NCBI GenBank assembly: GCA_006937955.1
Contig: SSNP01000001.1
Coordinates: 7,939,483 to 8,003,482 of the forward strand
DNA: 64,000 bases
Direction: 5' to 3'
Origin: Pachypanchax playfairii
Taxonomy: Eukaryota > Chordata > Actinopteri > Cyprinodontiformes > Aplocheilidae
Part shown: one piece after another, positions 41,400-55,145 of the stretch
How the letters are laid out: each line of letters opens with the position of its first letter
Numbering within the stretch: position 1 is the stretch's first letter
Translations under genes and position numbers: made by a program
The notes under the pieces: model-generated
Told to the model about the DNA's origin: nothing
Database searches by the model: none
The model's input: the letters and a program-made list of their open reading frames with translations, nothing else

Positions 41400-41900
41400 G
41401 TAAGAGGAAAAAATAAGTTTGTCTGGCTGTTTTGCTGTTTGTATTGCCTGTTGTAAGTTGATATTTACATCATTGCGCGTGGCTGGCACAGACGGGCGTG
41501 TGCCTTTGTAAAAAGGATTCTGTGGAGTTCAAAATGATCGGTATGGGCTTAAAAATGGAAGTATTACGCGTGAGCACGCGCCTCTGTGTAGCGCATTTGA
41601 CTGTGCCCTGTGAAATCGGGCACTAAACAGAACGGCAGATACTCAAGGGGGAAATAAGTACAGGAGTGCGCACCAGTCGTTTTTCCGCTATAATGAGTGC
41701 ATTTGGCTCTCGCGCGCTTCTTTTCTCCTGGGGTGTTGCACACAACGCCTCGTCAGAGTTATGAATGATAGACAAGCTGCATAACAGAGTGGGAGTTTCA
41801 GACTGCCCGATCTCTAATGCGTGTGCCGCACCAGTGTAGCCAGACTGAAATTTACGCGCACTGCAGGAAACAAGAGTCCACTCATTGACTGCAGACTCTC
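41400..41900. promoter_or_regulatory. Downstream half of the CpG island, inside putative intron 1
   Basis: CpG density stays high past the splice donor, with TTGCGCGTGG, TTACGCGTGAGCACGCGCC, CTCGCGCGCTTC and TTTACGCGCACTG. It fades after about 41880. This is typical of an island centred on a start site and reaching into the first intron. No coding frame was recognised here. Confidence 0.6.
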
Positions 41901-44900
41901 TCAGGCTTTCTCTCGCTGTGTCTTCCGTGTAGAAAAAAGAGAGAAAAAAGAGCGATTTGAATGAATTTCTCGTGTTATCTGAATTCCGTGAAATGCTGTG
42001 ACAGTTGTTGAGTGGGAAAGGATATGAGGGAAGTGTCAGTTCCTTTGCTGCCCTGGTTAATTTTGCTTTGACGGGGTTCTGCCCAGCTCAGAAATTTATG
42101 GCTGGCAGTCATTTGCTTTTCATCTTTTAAAGGTGTTCATCCCTCAGATGTTTTTTTGAAAGTGTTGTGTAAAGAAAGATGCCAAGTATCATGCATGTTT
42201 GAGCTGCAGCGTGTGAAGCAGAGGATGGTCTTGTTTTCCTTTAGTGCATATCCGTTTACGGAATGTAGGAACAGCTTGGCAGTGCTAACCACCGCACACA
42301 AAACCCATATCCTATTTACTTCTGTGATTACAAAGACAGTGGTGAGGGTGAACTTAGATGTTTTCTTTTCTTTAATTGGGGCCTTGGGACAATTTCAGGG
42401 CTCCCTGTGTCCGTTAATTACAATTGGTCTGACTTAACCATACAGATTTGATGTGAGTAAATGAGCTTACGTCATTATCACTTCTGTCTGCCCAGGTATT
42501 TGGTTTATATACAAGCCTAAAACAATGTTAAAATAAAAGAATAATAAACTGTATATAAGATCCTCACATGTGGAAACCTTCTGTCAACAACTGCTCATTT
42601 TGGTTCATGATGATTATTTTTACATGTTCATCAAATGTGCTGATTTGTTTCTGCACCATTAGGAATTAATCTGTTAAGTAATCTGTTGATGCAACCAGCT
42701 ATGGCTTTCTATGTGTAACATATATCACATACTGTCCGAAATGTTGCAGTCAGCTTCAAAAGGCCTTCAAATGAAGATTTTACCGATGTGAGGGTCTAAA
42801 ATGATTTACTTTGTTTACAATGGTGTAAAATACATTATATTGTTTGACCTAAACTTTAAATTAATCACTGCATGCGACTGCACATGCTAATGTTAGTTAT
42901 GCTAAAATTAAAACCAGCTTTAAAAATCCATTTGACCATCAACACTTTCATGGATACTATTAAAGGAAACCCATGCAGCTGACTTTGTTCTGAAGAAGCC
43001 CAAGAAGTCGTTGCTTGATTTTTGAGATCTACTGGTCAGCTGCCTAATCTAGTCTGGCAAGTGCAATGTTTGGGGGAAAAAAAACAGCATATGCAAAACA
43101 TAACCTACCAGCTGCACGGGAAATTGAAGAAACAAAGAAGTGTTTTATGCTTCAGAAGGATTGGATGGATTAACATTAAACAGACAATTCTTCAACATAA
43201 CACATATGTTCCTTTTCAGAACATGTTCCATTTACAACATACACGTGTGCATTTTATTTTATTTTACTTAGTTATGTAATGATTGTTACAGCCCTACAGT
43301 CCCTTGCTCAAACAGTCATTCCAGCAATAACCACACAGAATAATAATTTGCCCCTTGGATGTACAGATTACCAATTATTTCTTTCATTGGTGACTTTCTG
43401 TCTATAAACAATGATGGATTACCTCACTGCATTCTCAGGTAATCACCTGCCCAGTAGTAATCCAAGACGAGCTAACCCTAACCCACTGACACACTTTGTT
43501 TATATACTAGTGCGTATAAGTTCAGCCTCCTAGATTTTTTTTTTTTTTTTTTTTATCTTTTGCTTGAAAGAGTCTGAGGGTTAATGGTGCCATTATCAAT
43601 GTCAGTGAAAGAAGCAGTTCAATGTGATGCCTGTTTGTGCTACATGCAGGTGTGAATGTCTGAATGACATGCTGCATGTGATGTTGATATTGTGATAACC
43701 CCATAAATATTTAACTGTTTTAATCACTTTAATCCCTGTTTGACACCATTGACAAGTACCCCGAGGTGTTGTGTCAACTGAAGTGTGAAGAAATTCTACA
43801 TGTATCAGTCACACATTAGGGTTTACTCTAAGCAGAGCAGAGCAAACATCCCCTCTGGTGCATGTAGCTCAACACATTAACAATTTGCAGCATTGTAAAA
43901 CTAGGTATTTGCCAAATTAGACCCTATTTTAGGTCACCCATTCACAATCCACTGTGAAGCTATTATCATCAGCCTTGGACANCTGTTGCTTTAAGTAGTA
44001 GAAATAGTTACACAACTATCACATTTTCAATGGAGTAATTTGGAATTGTATCCAGTTATATTTTCTTGTTCAATGAGTTCATGGAATATTCTGCTAACAA
44101 ACACACATGTACACACACACGTGAGCATACACACTCATATCAAAACATTACTGCCCACCTTTTGGTGGTTGGTGAGAAAGATAACTTTTTTCTTTAAGTT
44201 GTGCCAAAGCAGCCTTAAAGCAAACAAGGTGCATCCAGAATTCATGGTCTGTGCTGAAATGGCTCACCCCAGGTGGCTACAGAGAGGCCAATATAGCTCC
44301 AGTCATATCACTCGCAGACTAGACAGGAGTGAGAACAGTGGATTACTGTAACAGCAGCACAGTCGAAAGGCTTTTTAAAAGATGAATCACACTTCCCTCC
44401 AAACATGAGCAATCTCTTTCCATCTAGAAAACAAAAAGTGGTCATTGACTGGCTCTGTCTGGCTGTCAGAGCGTACAGTACATGGGATTTTATTCCTGTG
44501 AGATTTATGGCTTTGAAAAGGCAAATGCTAATCAGTGACGCCATCTTTCTTTAAATCCGGTATGTGGCAAGGTAAAATAATCTTGTGCTCAGAATGCAGG
44601 CCTGTGATGTTATTGTGTGGCTTACAGATATAAATGATGCATGAAATGTTGGTGTCCAATTTCTTTGACATGCTACCATGATGAGAATGTCTGCTGTGCT
44701 CAAACAAAAAAAAATGACTGATCATATTGAGCATGAAATGTAAACAGAAGAGCTTGTTTTTGTGTTTGTTTGTTTAGTTTTCTTTGTATTGTGGCAAGAA
44801 AAGCAGTGATTTAATTGGTATAAGTTAAGAAGACAGACAGTTTGAATGAAAGAAGCTGACAGAAGGGAAAAGAGGCACGACTTAGGGAGAGTTATGTTTT

Positions 44901-47284
44901 TGCTTTATTGCAAACAGTGATATTTCAATTTTTGTCACTCAAAGTGGATGATCAGTCCTGCAGGTGTATTTTGAATCAGACTGGACTTTATTCATATCTA
45001 TTCTGTCTGAATAAAAAATAAAAAAACTCAAAAGTGTTATTAAAGTTAAGATACAATAGTATAAATTGGTATCACTTGCTGTCCAATCACACTTTAATAT
45101 TTTGTTAATTGCAATTAGTTTTATTTACATTTATTCCATATGGAACACTTTTCAGTATGTAGTTGTTAAAGATCTTTAGATGGCAAAATGTTGCTTGCTG
45201 TTGTTCAGTTAAATCAGCTCCTGACAGACATGTTTCCATTTTCAAAGTAAAGATGAATGTTTCCGTCATGAGGTAATTTCCCCACATATGAAGTGGCTGC
45301 ATGAGCTGCTCTTGCCATTTAAGCCACAGATGACTCCCAACTAGAAGAGTTACTGGTTCAACTACCTCTTGCCACATACATTTCCCATGAGATTTTTTGC
45401 ATTTGAAAGGAAATATTTGCAAAAGTTAATTGATTTATTAATTTACTTCAAAGACTGAAAGGAAGGTAAAGGTTTTGTGTCATCAGAGTAAAACTTGATG
45501 AGTAAATTGGTGATGTGAAAACTCATTGAATAGGTAGTTTACAGACTTGAATATTACACAGAAACAACAATAACATAAGAAACAGGTTTAGATAAAAAGT
45601 TTATCAGCATAACAAAACAACATCAAAATGGCATGCCAGTACTATTTAAAAAGTATAAATATCAGTCTGTTGTGTTTCAAAAGTTGTACCATCCAAATAT
45701 TCTGTTTTTATCACTTACAGTACTACACAGAGCAGTAGGCGTCACACTGACATTATTGCAGCATGGAATTCTTCAGGATAGGTGAGGGTAACATTAGAAT
45801 GATTCATCTCCTACTCTCTCTGTCAGTGACGGATGACCAATAGAGCATCTCCTTTAAGAGCTCTCAACTCTATAAAAGGAAGTTTGATTGTGGGCAAACA
45901 TCTACAGTATGCTGTTGAAATATGGTGTTGTGCCTCTGATCTGAAGAACACAATGAATGATAAACTTATACACACAAGACAATCATGAAGCAGCAGTTCT
46001 GTAAATGTGTTTATTTTTTTATTGATTTGCCAGCTCAGTCTTTTATGACTTAATAATATTTTAATATAAAATGTATGTGTTTTTAAACCATTTTTAAAAT
46101 ATAGTTTGAAAAGTATGTTTTTTTTGCCCTTTTTCTAGTTTTTTGCAGTCACTGTTCTGTTCATCCATTGCAATGTACCTTATCACATCACAATCATGTA
46201 GACAAAATTAATTTTAGGACCTGTATGTACAGAATATTTGTGTTGAGGCTGATGTGGCTCATAAATGGAAATCATAATGAAACACAAATAAACAAATTCA
46301 GCCTTAGAAAGTGTTTTTATTTAAATATAAAGACTAAAAAATCTAAACTAATTTTGTCAAAATAGTTTACCCCAAAATTGGGTACATTTGAGATTATTCT
46401 TTTTGTACATTAGCACATTGTTTTAGTTGAAGAATGACTTTGCAGAATGTAAAAACAGAGCCATTTGATTGCCAATATGCAACATGAATAGTTAATGCTC
46501 TATTAGAGGGTTTGGATTTCCATCTTACATTTGTGAGTGTTTGCTCAGAGACTTTCCCTTTTTTAAATAGCTCTAAAGAATGAACTGTCATTATGTAATC
46601 GCTGTGCGTTTCAGACTGAGATCCTGGGGGCTGCCTCAGAGTATTTCATTTTGTTCTCTGCTTAAAAGAGTTGGTGTGATGGGTTTGCCTTTTGGTCTCA
46701 CTCTGGGTGTTTCACTTTCTTTGGGAAAGCTGTGTTTAATTCACCTGGGCACATCTTGTATCACGCTTACCCCCCACTAGATTTACATTCGGAGCTTCAG
46801 GCATTTCATTTATGCTTTTGCACTCAGCAAATCACACAAAATAGGGTGGCAGATATTCAGCTTTATGTTCAAACAGAGTTCAGTTCAAACCATGTTATTA
46901 GACAGTGTTTGGATTAAATTATGGTGACAGGACAACAGTTTTACAGGAAATACAACATCCACAGTGTGAAATGTGTTTTCACACATTTTTAGTATATCAG
47001 CAGAACTACAGCTGTGCATGAGAGGCACTTCATTTACAAACCTACATATATTTTTTTCTGTCTATTGTGGAGTCTAACTTAAAAGCGATGTAGTGTCCTG
47101 ACAGGGCGGAAAAGCGAGTCATGTCAGGTAGTTGTCAGTGTCACAGTGCAATGCGAAACCCTGATGTGTGGCACTGATAAAACATTAGTGCGCTCCATGC
47201 CTGCCAGACCAGCTCACCCTTCACGTGCATCACTAGGATGTTAGAGACACATTAATTGGACCATGCCAGTGTTTCATGAGAATG
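41901..47284. other. Putative cdh18 intron 1, 5' part
   Basis: Mostly AT-rich without coding frames. 46570-46920 and 47060-47280 are more balanced in composition, free of recognised repeats, and could be conserved non-coding elements. Confidence 0.45.
43982..43982. other. Single unresolved base (N)
   Basis: The sequence reads GGACANCTGTTG. It lies in non-repetitive putative intron and affects no feature called here. Confidence 1.
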
Positions 47285-47340
47285 AGAGGAAGAGAGAAAG
47301 AGAGGGAGAGATGGGGGGGGGGGGGGGGGGGGGGGGGGGG
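47285..47340. repeat. Purine tract ending in a 28-base G homopolymer
   Basis: GAGAGGAAGAGAGAAAGAGAGGGAGAGAT runs (47285-47312, mostly purine) into 28 consecutive G (47313-47340). Such a run can fold as a G-quadruplex. The exact length in an assembly is unreliable. Confidence 0.95.
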
Positions 47341-49462
47341 TGATGGACATGGCATCCATACTGATTTGGAGATTTGCAGTGGATGAGAGGCAAGCTGCAG
47401 GGTGCTGTCAGCTCAAGTTAAGATGGCCAATGGAATTTTAATACCACTTGAATACTCAAGGAAAAGAATATATTCAGTCCTGCTGTTAACAGACATTCGA
47501 TGGTTGACGTGAATGTTTTGAAATGTTGGTTATTGTCTCATTTTCCAGCTGGAGGGTTTAAATGCAGATTAAACCATTTTGTCGAAAAAATAAATCAGAT
47601 AATATTGCTATTTTGATAAAAAGTTTCAGTATTAAAGTAAATCAACACTGACTGTCTTTCATTGTTATTATTGCTGTTTCTAAAGTTGTGCAGGTTTTGA
47701 GCAGGTTGCCTCGCAATAGTTTCCAAGATTGTGACTGAAGCATTCACTTTGGAACATCTGCCCACTTCCTCACCCCACGGGCTTTTCTGTACATGAGAGT
47801 TGCAGCCAGACTGTCAGATCACGTTCCAAAGTGTCAAATTGCTCTCCATGTATTAGAATGAATCTCAGAAGGCAATTAGAAGGAAACAAGTCAACAAGCC
47901 TTTGCTGGGAGCCTGATTCTTAAGTCCCTATGAAACCATTTTCAACATTGAAGTAGTTTTACATCATTTCATTTCATGCCTAGGAAAATAATGTTTCCAT
48001 CAAATGAAAGAAATTTTATTATCTAGTATGCACAAGTGTACATTATTATCTCATCCAGCAATCACAAAAAAATTAATTTGTGATTTTTCCTAAAGGTATT
48101 ATCGACTTTTTGATTTGCTGTGAATCTATGAAAAATATGCAGATGACTCATCCTGCACTCGAAGGCAAGTACGCATTATGAAATTCCTCCCTGAATATTA
48201 AAGTTTAGTCAAAGTTTGGATGTTTATGCAGGAGTTAAACTGCAGAGGTCTTTGCATATTTGCTAAATATAAAAGTGATCAATTTATTAAACCCCAGGAA
48301 TCTGTTTTGCAGCATTTATTTCTAAAAAAAAATAATAATTTAAATATATATTAAAAAAAGACTTAGGGCTTAGTTTGTGCCCACATGATGCAACCTTCTC
48401 TGTTCACTTCACAGGGACTAATAGTCTTGTCTGTCTTTGTCTCTGTTGCCTGCATCACCAGCATGTTTTTATGTGGGCTATGAGGTGTGTTTGTCTGTTA
48501 CTTCTCCTAACACTCCTCCCATGAGTCTCTGTGGGCCATTGAAAAGCAGTGCAGCAAGCATCTGTGAAACCCCCAAATCTCTCACACTTCATCCACTCAT
48601 ATGGGAATGTACCTGGCAGCAAGAGCAAAAGCTTATCTGTGTATGAAATGCTAATGTGAATAGCCCCAGCCCCACTTTGCGGATGAGAGCACAGATGCTT
48701 TCTCCTTGTTGTAAAACCCACCTGCTCTGTGTGTTTTAGCATTTGTGAAACAGAGGACTCTGCCAAACCCCAGTTGCCTCAACCTGAATTTAGACTTTTC
48801 AAAAATGAGGAGAACCGAGTGCTGTAGGTGATATGAATACATTTCCATCCTGAATGCACCTTGTGTCTTTGTTTGTGGTTTTGTTTGGCAAAGGATGACT
48901 TAACTCCTGACAACTTGACATTCATCCAATTAATGCTAAATCTGCAATTTGCTGATTGGTAAATTGATGGAAAGCTTGCCAAGTGTAAGATCTTCAATTC
49001 ATATATGATTAATCAATGAATGCATGAAGTAGAAGGTAATATTATTTCTCAGTGCTTTGTATGTAGTCTTTATGTGTGGAGTTTTTTTTTTTCTGTAACC
49101 TATTAAGAACATGTTACACATTTTTTCACTGACACATAATTAAATAAACTACTTTCACATTAAAAATAGTTTGAAATTAAGATTTTGTATACACCTAGCT
49201 GCTGTTCTAATGTGTATCATTACCCCTTATGATATTCCCAGTTGAGATTTTTTAGAATCTTATTTTTTTTTTAATTTAGCATGAAAAATACAGTTTCAAA
49301 CATAATTTGTACTTCCTATTTTTTTCTTTAAATATATGTCTCCGCAAGTGGACAACCTGCATTTTTACTATTAATCATGAATTTTACAAGCACATGTAGA
49401 TTATTACATTGTTATTACATCATATTATCTTTATAATTTATAAGAATACACATACACTCAAT
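47341..49462. other. Putative cdh18 intron 1, after the G tract
   Basis: 47690-47940 and 48410-48860 again have balanced composition and no known repeat. No exon was called. Open frames of 103 and 69 codons on opposite strands near 48.45-48.77 kb show no motif. Confidence 0.45.
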
Positions 49463-49570
49463 TGAATGATAAAGTGTGTCCAAACTTTTGATTAGTTGTG
49501 TATATATTTTATGTATATGTGTACATTGTGTATATATTTTATGCATATGTGTACATTGTGTATATATTTT
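49463..49570. repeat. Transposon-end-like sequence followed by a 30-bp tandem duplication
   Basis: AGTGTGTCCAAACTTTTGAT resembles the terminus of Tc1-like fish elements. It leads into two tandem 30-base units (49501-49530 and 49531-49560, one mismatch) and a third partial unit. The unit contains TATATATTTTATG and TGTGTACATTGTG. Confidence 0.6.
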
Positions 49571-50112
49571 CACTTCAACCACTGTGCTAATGTCCTCACA
49601 CTTTTAATTTATTTAAAGTACTTGTTGGACAACCTCCATTAGGATTCTAACTAGAGATATATAATTGTTTTGCTTTAATGTATCAACATGGAGGATTATT
49701 AATTTATTTCAAAATATTATTGCTTGTTTTATAATGGTTGATTAAACATTTTCATCCTACATTAACTGAATTTATTTGCTTTACATTCTTGCTTGTGATG
49801 GTCTGCACAGTAGATGTTGCTCGCTTTCTCCAATCAAGACTAAGGGAACTTGAACATTTCCAGTGGGAACTCAAAAATTTTTTTTGTTGGATATAATGCT
49901 TGAAAATCAATAAGCATATGGACCGTTCTAAAAATCAAGCATCAGTCAGGCCTTCCAAACAAGTATTCCTCAACACTTTGCTCCAGGCTGTTATCACTCT
50001 ACGATTACTCACTGACGAAATCTATTGCACCAAGTATAATTTCCAGAGAACATTAGAAAATTATGTTTTCAATAATGAAACAGGAAACTGTTTCTAAACT
50101 TTGATGTTATTT
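49571..50112. other. AT-rich intronic spacer
   Basis: Nothing recognised before the transposon copy at 50113. Confidence 0.55.
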
Positions 50113-50563
50113 ACCAAAAAGTTGAGACACTGTTTAAAATATAAACAAAAACATACTGCAATGATTTAAACATCTCACAAGCCCATATTACTCCCGACAT
50201 CAGTCTGGCAACAAACGTCCAGGAGCAGCTAGAATCCTGGATCAGACTAGAATGGGACAACATTCCTCTCCTTAAACTCCAACAACTGGTCTCCTCACTT
50301 CCCAGATGTTTATAGGCAGATGTTACAGGAAGAGGAGATGCTACACAATGGTAAACATTAACCCATCCAAACTGTTTTGAAATGTGTTGCTGTTATCAAA
50401 TTGAAAAAGAGCTCATATCTCCTATAAAATGCTAAAATATCTAAGTTTCAACATCTATCTTATAGTCTGTTAAAAATCAATTATGGGTCTATGAGTTTAA
50501 CAAATCATTGCATTCTGTTTGTATTTACATTGTACACAGAGTGCCAATTTTGAGGGAACTGTG
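50113..50563 (+). mobile_element. Internally deleted DNA transposon copy of the same family as 3690-4165
   Basis: It starts AAAAAGTTGAGACACTGTTT and ends CAAATCATTGCATTCTGTTT...ACACAGAGTGCCAATTTTGA, which are degraded inverted termini. The interior preserves text such as AGGAGCAGCTAGAATCCTGG, CAACAACTGGTCTCCTCACT and TACACAATGGTAAACATTAA, seen in longer members of this fish family. At about 450 bases it cannot encode a transposase. Confidence 0.75.
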
Positions 50564-53500
50564 GTTTTATTTAATCATTATTCCCTAATTCTCTTTATTA
50601 AGCCTGCTTGTTCCACCTACTCAAATGCAAAGCTTGTTTTTGCTGTTCACTGATTCAATGGGTGAATATTCATCACTTTTGTTCCTATTGTAGTATTTAA
50701 AGATGCTACATTTGGTGATATATTAGGTACAATAGGAAGAATGTTTTTTCTCTCTTAAAACATTATAACTTGTATAGAAGCTAATGAAGTCATTATTATA
50801 TATTATTATATTATTATATGTGGCTCATTGGATCTTTGTTCTAAAAAGAAAACTGGACATGGTGTTGCTGTCCTCTTTTGATGATGAAAATTGGTAGTAT
50901 TAGATTTGAAAAAAGGCTTTCGTATGTGTCAGATTTATTTGTTTAATGTTAGTAATTCTCTTTAAACTAGTGTAACATAACATTGTTTTCTTTCAGACTT
51001 CATTCACGTTTGCTTTATGTGTGCATATATTCAGAACTCTAGAGCCATGTTCTTCTGACCAGATTTTTTTGGACACGCAACATTGTCCATCACATCAGAT
51101 TGAATTGAGCAGTTTATTTGCTTATGCTTAAAGCTTGATTCATTAGATCATCAGCATTCTGATTGACAGCAAAAGTGGTCAGTTGAGTTGAAGTCCTCCA
51201 TCCAGACATATGTCAATGCTCTGTATAATTTTGATGGACCCTCATCTAAATGTTGTCCGGCAGCTCTGCGCTCCGTGAGGGGAGAGATGATGGTGATGCG
51301 AGTTGAAAAACTGATTTTTTATTTTCCCCTGCAGTGGCCAGCAGATGGTTGCTGTCCACTCCATCCTGGCGCTCCTTCTGTATGATGAGAGCTCAAGAAT
51401 CCAGCCATTAAACACACAACAGATGGGACAGTTTCCATCTTCTACCCAGTTCTCATTAAGCAGCAAAAATAACATATAGTGGGGTTGAGGAGAACAGATA
51501 TGTTTTCTAATATGACACCAAGAAAAAAAATAAACATAAGTAACACCAGCAACAACCCTTTGTCAAGTAGAAATTACTCTGCAATGTAAAACAGGAAGAT
51601 ATTGGTTTCTGGCTCTGGTTTTGCCAATCTTTGCCTTGTCTGTTCATGTGAGGAATAATGTGTTTTCGGATGAGGTAATCAAAGTTGAGGGTTAGGACAG
51701 ATGGTATTTGGAAACTAATGTACCAGAAGGACAAGTTTGCTGTTGACTTTAGGAAAAAATGTGGGAGTGGGTGACTGACACACCATCTTCCCCTCATGAC
51801 TTAGTGGGAGTCATTACTGCAATATGTCTAATTACCTTCAAATCTTACTCGCATTTTAAAACCTAAGACACATTCATTCTAATTACCCACAAGTGTCAAA
51901 AAAAGCCGGAGACTTTAGAGCATTGTGTTGTTTGCTTTTTCTGTTTGCTCCCAAACGTCTTACTCATGTTGCTTCTTTTCTCTCAGGTCAAAGCTTTGTT
52001 TAAACTGTTACTCAGGTGGGTGTGCTGTCTGGAGCTTGAAAGTTAATTTTATCTAATCATTTTGGGCAAGAAGAAAGAGATGCCATGCTGATTTTGAGAT
52101 CTTGATTTGACAAGAAGACAAGCCTTGGGTAGTTATATGCAAAGAGCCAACTCATGATTATTAGATGAACTAAAGTTATTTTGTGCCGACCATCCCTTGG
52201 TTACATAACATGGATACAATTCCATTCTTGCTGGTGTTAGAATAGGGGTTTCACTTTACTAGGTGGGGTATTATTCAGATCTTTTGCCTCTGCAGAAATA
52301 TGGAAATTGATGTTAGGTGTTTTAGAATGCTTAATAAAAACAACACAGCTAAAGTATGCAACTGGATAAATAAAGTACTTCCAGTTGATCAGTCTTTATT
52401 TCCTGTTTTGTTTTTTGTTTTCCCTGGTGCTTATTTTTTCAGGGTGGTTGCACTTCAGTGTTTCCTTTAATTTGTGTTTTGTCATTGTAGTGTTGCTTTT
52501 AATCATTTGATTTACATTAAATAACTATAAGTTAATTATGTCAATGTTTGTTTGTTTTTACATTAAAATCATCTACAGTGGCAGGCATACAGCATGTGAC
52601 TGTCCAGTTTATTTCCATCTCCAGATGCATAAAGTCACTAAACCCCTTTTCACAAGAAGGTTGATGTTACTAGTTGTATGAGAGAAACACTAATCTACCA
52701 GGTTACTGGGCTTACAGGCTCAGTTTAGTTTTTTTGTTTGTTTTTGAGGAAGGGTTTGTTGTTGTTTTTTTTAACTGTAAGGCATGTTTAAATAACATGC
52801 ATGCTTTTGTTTGATTTAGAAACATATTGTTGTACAGTGTTGTGTTGTTATGGACAGGAAGATTCAGAAATAGGTCGACAGCGTAAAGTAAGATGTTATA
52901 TTCCAAACATTCAAATTATGCAGCACAGATATCATCTGTTTGTTTGATCCAAGAAAAATCTTAGGAAGGAGAAACTACAAACCTGCGACCTGCACAGAGA
53001 GAATAAACAAGTAACTAAAATCAGACATCTGATCACAGGCTGTCACTTAGGATGCATGTGGTGATGCTTTCTCATTGCAGATGTGAAAAGATGTACTTGA
53101 ACCTGTCCAGTTATAATTTGATGACCCACCAATGTCAAGTATTAACAGTGTGAACATTCTAAGATTACCTGATCCTGAGGACCAAAAACAGGTTATGTGT
53201 CTTATTAAGATTAAGTTAAATATAAAGAGAACAATGTTGTATGAACTCAAATAAATATACTACAAAAAATGTTGCATGTTAAACTTTTTTTGCTAATCGA
53301 TACACACTTTAAAACAAATACAAGCTCACAACAAGGTATGCATGTCATTGTAGTTTTCACATGCAAAATTTGTACACAAGTAGCTACTGCTTGTGAGCTC
53401 AAACATGACTCCACCAGAACTGTTACTAATAACCAGCTACATATATTCCATGTCCTATAAACAAGATTAATCACCTGCTTCAGCAGAAAGCATTAAATGT

Positions 53501-54899
53501 AAAAACTGATCACCACTGAGATGATAAAAGTGTATTGTTATCTCCATTTTTTTTATGTGTGACTACAGAAAAGTGCTGTAAGAGCAATCATTTATTAATC
53601 ACAAATGTAGGTGAAGGTTTAAGTGTGGTGTTGGAAAATAAAAAGAAGTATTATAAATAAAAAATAAAATCATTCACATCAGCTTCACAAATGTGATTCT
53701 TGCCACCATTTTTTATCTCTACATGAACAGGAACTGTTCTGCAGAAAGTGAAATGCCAAGTAAGACAAAGTTACTCAAACACACCAACTTAAATTAAATC
53801 AAACCTGTACAACTTTCATTTACTTTGATTAATCTATGTAGAGTCTATCAGCTATAATAAAGCAATTGTCACAGAAATTTTTTCATTGCTTTTATTCACA
53901 AAATACAAAGTTTGTTGTGAGTGGCTTATGTCAGGGTCTGCATAAGCGGAGTAAAATGAGCAGGAAACAAGAAAAAAAGGAAAAGGAGGGTTTGTTTGAA
54001 GAAAAAGGAGTGTGAAAAACAGGAGAAGTGAGACAGTAAATTCTTCCAACACCAGAGGTGGTAGAACATGCCACCAGATCTAAGTTAGTTTTGTTGTTGT
54101 TTTTTGGCACTCATACTTAGTGTGGGCCACACCTGGACCAAGAGGTATGAAGCAGCTGTCTGGCAGCCTTCCTCCACCACTTGTGTCCACTTCCTTCACA
54201 GCAAGGTAAATATTGCAGGTGGTGATAACTAACCAGACAATAATGCATATTTTTGATTTGTTCCAACCCTGGTTAGATAATGTACTAAAACAATAATTTG
54301 TAGTGAATCTCCAGTGGTAAATTCCTTTGTTCTCTATGACTCTGCAGAAAGAGTGAGGGAAGGTAAAACATGATCAGTTCAGAGGAAGGCACCTTTAATG
54401 AGTTGAAGCAACACAGGTGGATTTCTTTTTTAAAGATTAAGAACATATTGCAAGTGGATTTCAGGTAATATAGTTTGGGCCTCATTGATACTAAAATATA
54501 ACCACTTTCACCACTGAAATACCCATAGTAGACCACTAGATGACTGTTGACCCTGATGACGTATCAAAATACAAAGGAAAGGTTCTTGGTCTGGCTAATG
54601 ATTCTGCTAAAGTCATATTTTCCTATGATATAGTTTACAGTTTCTTTCAAATTTTAATAGTGACAGGTTGAGGACAAAAACAGACAGAATAAATAAAGAA
54701 CAAATCCTCCCAAAAATTAACATGGCTGCATTGTGCTTGTTTTTACAGTGCTGAAAGTAACATTGATGGATGCATGATATGGGCTTCTACATTATAAATT
54801 CTAAAAAGCTCTGCATCTCATGTCTACAGGGATAAATGAAAAACTGAAGTTTAATAAACATCTAGATTGGAAAGAATTGTTAAATCTTTGTTTTTCTCA
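50564..54899. other. Putative cdh18 intron 1, central part
   Basis: AT-rich with no family repeat recognised. A very short acceptor-donor pair at 51986-52014 was considered and rejected as an exon. Confidence 0.5.
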
Positions 54900-55145
54900 A
54901 CAATTGGGCAATTGAGAAGTGAGTGGTTCGAACATAGACTACAGCAGGTAACGTGTCGAATTATCCTTGAGCAAGTTTTGAAATCCCCAAAACGACACTG
55001 GGGGAGGGGGGTGTTGGGTGTTTTCAGTTTCAGGGTTCAGTGTTTTGCCGAAGGATACTTTGACACATAGCCTGCCAGGACCCAGGGTTGAACCCTGACC
55101 TCCTGATTGAAGGGCAACCTCCTTTCTATCAGGCTTACACACAAA
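54900..55145 (+). repeat. Second family of teleost short interspersed repeat
   Basis: GAGTGGTTCGAACATAGACT and TATCCTTGAGCAAGTTTTGA, then TTCAGTGTTTTGCCGAAGGA, TACTTTGACACATAGCCTGC and GGGTTGAACCCTGACCTCCT. These are recurrent words in fish genomes, where GGTTCGAA suggests tRNA-like ancestry. It may be two fragments joined at a G-rich tract (55001-55015). Confidence 0.6.

Noticed and set aside
51986..52014. Possible 29-base micro-exon (TTTTCTCTCAG ... CTCAG|GTGGGT)
   Set aside because: Too short, with no supporting context. Such acceptor-donor pairs are expected by chance in a 17-kb intron.
54920..54935. tRNA gene suggested by a GGTTCGAA B-box-like motif
   Set aside because: No A box, acceptor stem or cloverleaf could be built around it. 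The motif belongs to a short interspersed repeat.
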